This document shows positions 15,920 through 17,787 of a stretch of DNA of 17,787 nt, piece by piece. The stretch is from an uncultured Clostridia bacterium. Its GTDB lineage: Bacteria > Bacillota > Clostridia > Christensenellales > Aristaeellaceae. The DNA is taken from the NCBI GenBank assembly GCA_934643535.1, contig CAKUCE010000026.1:1-17787 (forward strand). Direction: 5' to 3'. Under the pieces are notes generated by a model that did no database searches, was not told where the DNA came from, and worked only from the letters and a program-made list of their open reading frames with translations. The translations under genes were made by a program, and so were the position numbers. The first letter of the stretch is position 1, and each line of letters opens with the position of its first letter.

Positions 15920-16570
15920 ATGAAATGCGGCAAGAAAAGAGGACTGCTCCGGACGCTGATCCTTGGACTGCTTCTTCTGACTGCCGGACTGATCCTTCTG
16001 GAACAGAATTTAAGTCAGACCTTATTGGACATGGCTTATGCGCAGGCTTATTCCGTCGCGGTCGAGACAGTCAACCGGGCGGTAAGGGATTGCGTGGGGG
16101 AAGGGCTGGATTACGGCAGTCTGGTCGAGACCACCATGGACCCCGAAGGGCGCGTCACCCTGCTCAGGACCAGAGCCGGAGCCATGAACCGTCTCGCGTC
16201 GGAAACGGCCCTGAAAGCCGAACAGGAGCTGAACGGGCTGGAAAATCAGAATGTGTACATTCCGCTTGGTTCGGCGCTGGGGATCAAGTTCCTGGCGGGC
16301 GCGGGCCCTCATATCCGTACACGGATCATTCCCATCGGCGCGGTCAGCACCGGGTTTGAAAGCACTTTTGAATCTGCCGGGATCAACCAGACAAGGCATA
16401 AAATTTTTCTGACCCTGCGCGCCACCGTCAGTCTGATCCTTCCCAACGGCTCTCAGCGTGTGGAGGTCAACAACACGTTTCCGCTGGCGGAAAGCATCAT
16501 TGTTGGTCAGGTGCCTGACAGCTTTGTGGACGTGAACAATCAGGAGGATATGCTGAACCTTCTGCCCTGA
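15920..16570 (+). CDS. yunB: Sporulation protein YunB
   Basis: This is a 216-residue YunB-family protein. In B. subtilis yunB is a mother-cell sporulation gene of the SigE regulon; its biochemical role is not well defined. The sequence shows a basic N-terminus, one membrane segment at about residues 9-27 (LLRTLILGLLLLTAGLILLE), then an extracytoplasmic domain with SVAVETVNRAVRDC, NVYIPLGSALG and PIGAVSTGFESTFESAGINQ. It ends with the family's conserved close (VEVNNTFPLAESIIVGQVPD). AAGGAGGG at 15905-15912 favours ATG 15920; ATG 15914 would be too close. It shares a 157-base divergent upstream region with the PBP gene, where no convincing SigE-type promoter could be called by eye. Its 3' end overlaps trmO by 74 bases. 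Confidence 0.88.
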   Translation: MKCGKKRGLLRTLILGLLLLTAGLILLEQNLSQTLLDMAYAQAYSVAVETVNRAVRDCVGEGLDYGSLVETTMDPEGRVTLLRTRAGAMNRLASETALKAEQELNGLENQNVYIPLGSALGIKFLAGAGPHIRTRIIPIGAVSTGFESTFESAGINQTRHKIFLTLRATVSLILPNGSQRVEVNNTFPLAESIIVGQVPDSFVDVNNQEDMLNLLP

Positions 16571-17264
16571 TCGGATGAACTGCGCAGACCGTCAGTTGCT
16601 TTTCGCAGACTTGGAATTTGATTTCCAGTCCCGCAAAGAAAAAACCGTACACCCGCTGCGGATCGTTCTGGTAATGAGGGCGAGGGTCGCCTTTCAGAAT
16701 GGCCGTCAGGGAAGAGCGTTTTTCTTCGGGAACCATGCAAAGCAAGTCTTCCGGGAACTGGACGGTAAGTTCATCCCGCCGCACAGCGTCTGCAAATCCG
16801 CCGAGGGCGTCGGGCCGGCAGTCGGCATAGGGGAGATAGGGCTTCACATCGTAGATCGGCGTGCCGTTCATCAGGTCGGCACCGGAAACGATCAGTGCAA
16901 CGCCGCCGGTCTGCTCATCGCGGCATATTTCCACCAGACGGACGCAGGAAAGGCCGATGGGATTGGGCCGAAAGGGAGAGCGGGTGGCAAAAACGCCCAT
17001 GCGCTTATTTCCGCCCAGCCGCGGCGGACGAACTGTGGCGCTCCAGCGCTCCCGCCTCACTTCCGAAAAACCCCAGATCAGCCAGAGATGCGAAAAGTCC
17101 TCCAGCCCGCGAAATGCTTCCGCCTGACGGTATTCCGGCAGAAAGACAATTCGGGATCGTAGTTCGTCTACGATCCCGCTTTGTCTTGGTACGCCGAATT
17201 TGGTAGGAAAATCATTCTCAATGGTTGCGATGGGCTGAAGCGTCAGCCTTCCTTCGTTCCCCAT
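16497..17264 (-). CDS. trmO: tRNA (adenine(37)-N6)-methyltransferase TrmO (TsaA/YaeB family)
   Basis: This 255-residue SAM-dependent enzyme is expected to methylate N6 of the modified adenosine 37 (t6A) in tRNA-Thr, as shown for E. coli TrmO. The family signature is clear: GLEDFSHLWLIWGF (53-66), VRPPRLGGNKRMGVFATRSP (78-97), RPNPIGLS, and DLMNGTPIYDVKPYLPYAD (130-148). The C-terminal YGFFFAGLEIKF block is also typical. AGGAGGG (17278-17272) lies 7 bases before the ATG. Residues from about 230 on (HPIRAEG to the end) extend past the usual end of the fold and are encoded antisense to the last codons of yunB, suggesting a lost stop codon. It follows the wall-protein gene by 19 bases and is probably cotranscribed with it. 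Confidence 0.93.
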   Translation of the reverse strand: MGNEGRLTLQPIATIENDFPTKFGVPRQSGIVDELRSRIVFLPEYRQAEAFRGLEDFSHLWLIWGFSEVRRERWSATVRPPRLGGNKRMGVFATRSPFRPNPIGLSCVRLVEICRDEQTGGVALIVSGADLMNGTPIYDVKPYLPYADCRPDALGGFADAVRRDELTVQFPEDLLCMVPEEKRSSLTAILKGDPRPHYQNDPQRVYGFFFAGLEIKFQVCEKQLTVCAVHPIRAEGSAYPPDCSRPQSCQAPDQQ

Positions 17265-17283
17265 ATGCGTACCCTCCTGATGA

Positions 17284-17787
17284 TCACCACGTGGCCTTGC
17301 TGGCCGTGGTCACGGCTTTCTGATGATCGTCGTCCACCTTTTTGGTGCCGTGCGTCATGCTGTTCTTGAAGTGGATGCAGAAATGACCGTCAAAGCCGTT
17401 GTCGATGGTGGAGGTACCATGGGGCATGCCGTTCATGGAGGCTGCATACACGTTTCCGTTGTACAGGATCAGAATAGCCCGCCGCCGCCAGCTCCATGAA
17501 CCGCCGTAAATGCTTTTCAGGATCGCCGTGTCCTCAGAGGTGCGGGGTTCGGTGTCCATGTGATTGGAACCGGACCAGCGGACAGCCTCAAAGGTTTTGC
17601 CGGTCTTGACGTCCTTAATGGTGAATTTGGCGTTCTTGGGGATTACCTTGGTCACGTTGTCCTCGAACCAGTCCAGCGTTTTGGTCGTATACTTTTTGGT
17701 TTCGTTCTTCACATTGGTGGAGCTGCTGCTCTTGGAAGAGGAAGACGAAGTGCCGAACAAAACCCGAATGGTCGCCGCGCCCGCGAT
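17284..17787 (-). CDS. Cell-wall protein: probable peptidoglycan-binding repeat end, Ser-rich linker, L,D-transpeptidase-like domain (5' truncated)
   Basis: The frame is open to the window edge; 167 residues are visible and the start is missing. The first residues (IAGAATIRVLFG) resemble the end of a PG_binding_1 repeat, whose copies often close with G.AG.AT...LF. A Ser/Lys/Thr linker follows. The C-terminal domain (about visible residues 34-160) contains TKTLDWFEDNVTKVIPKNAK, RWSGSNHMDTEP and YGGSWSWRRRAILI. It ends with MNGMPHGTSTIDNGFDGHFC, IHF and MTHG. The His and Cys arrangement recalls the YkuD-type H...HGC pattern, and I have the impression of similar domains in other Clostridia wall proteins. 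An L,D-transpeptidase-like or wall-binding role is inference. A TTG at 17758-17760 is internal, not a start. trmO follows after 19 bases. Confidence 0.7.
   Translation of the reverse strand: MAGAATIRVLFGTSSSSSKSSSSTNVKNETKKYTTKTLDWFEDNVTKVIPKNAKFTIKDVKTGKTFEAVRWSGSNHMDTEPRTSEDTAILKSIYGGSWSWRRRAILILYNGNVYAASMNGMPHGTSTIDNGFDGHFCIHFKNSMTHGTKKVDDDHQKAVTTASKATW

Noticed and set aside
17758..17760. TTG as start of the last minus-strand gene
   Set aside because: The frame stays open to the window edge, the upstream residues resemble the end of a peptidoglycan-binding repeat, and no ribosome-binding site precedes the TTG.

Overview
The window looks like a chromosomal segment of a fairly GC-rich, spore-forming Firmicute, most likely a member of the Clostridia. 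Three things point there: the gene order dprA-topA-trmFO-hslV-hslU, which is a Firmicutes arrangement; the folate/FAD-dependent TrmFO instead of a SAM-dependent m5U54 enzyme; and a YunB-type sporulation gene. No rRNA, tRNA, CRISPR array, insertion sequence or prophage gene was seen. Coding density is very high and no gene-free stretch reaches 300 bases.

Plus strand, 1-12553: ten tightly packed genes, probably one long operon or a few overlapping transcripts. The first six are dprA (5' end outside the window), topA, trmFO, a secreted alpha/beta-hydrolase-like protein that lacks the nucleophile serine, and the protease genes hslV and hslU. An amidohydrolase of the MTA/SAH deaminase family follows, then three translationally coupled GT4 glycosyltransferases. 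In Bacillus subtilis the corresponding cluster carries a XerC-type recombinase between trmFO and hslV, and codY after hslU. Here the hydrolase-like gene fills the first slot, and the deaminase and glycosyltransferases fill the second.

Minus strand, 15762-12533: a class A penicillin-binding protein starting at TTG behind a strong ribosome-binding site, followed by a small Pro/Ala-rich protein of unknown function. Both reading frames are preceded by perfect inverted repeats that touch or contain their ribosome-binding sites. The small gene ends tail-to-tail over the last glycosyltransferase.

Right end, 15763-17787: yunB runs divergently from the PBP gene. It meets, tail-to-tail and overlapping, a trmO gene whose C-terminus appears to have run on through the end of yunB. 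Upstream of trmO, on the same strand, is the 3' part of a cell-wall protein that combines the end of a probable peptidoglycan-binding repeat, a Ser-rich linker and a domain with an L,D-transpeptidase-like His/Cys pattern.

Overall this is a housekeeping locus (DNA uptake and topology, tRNA modification, proteolysis, nucleoside salvage) joined to a cell-envelope block. No clearly new multi-gene system stands out. The most interesting leads are the apparent pseudo-hydrolase, the occluded ribosome-binding site of the small PBP-linked gene, and the wall protein at the right edge.
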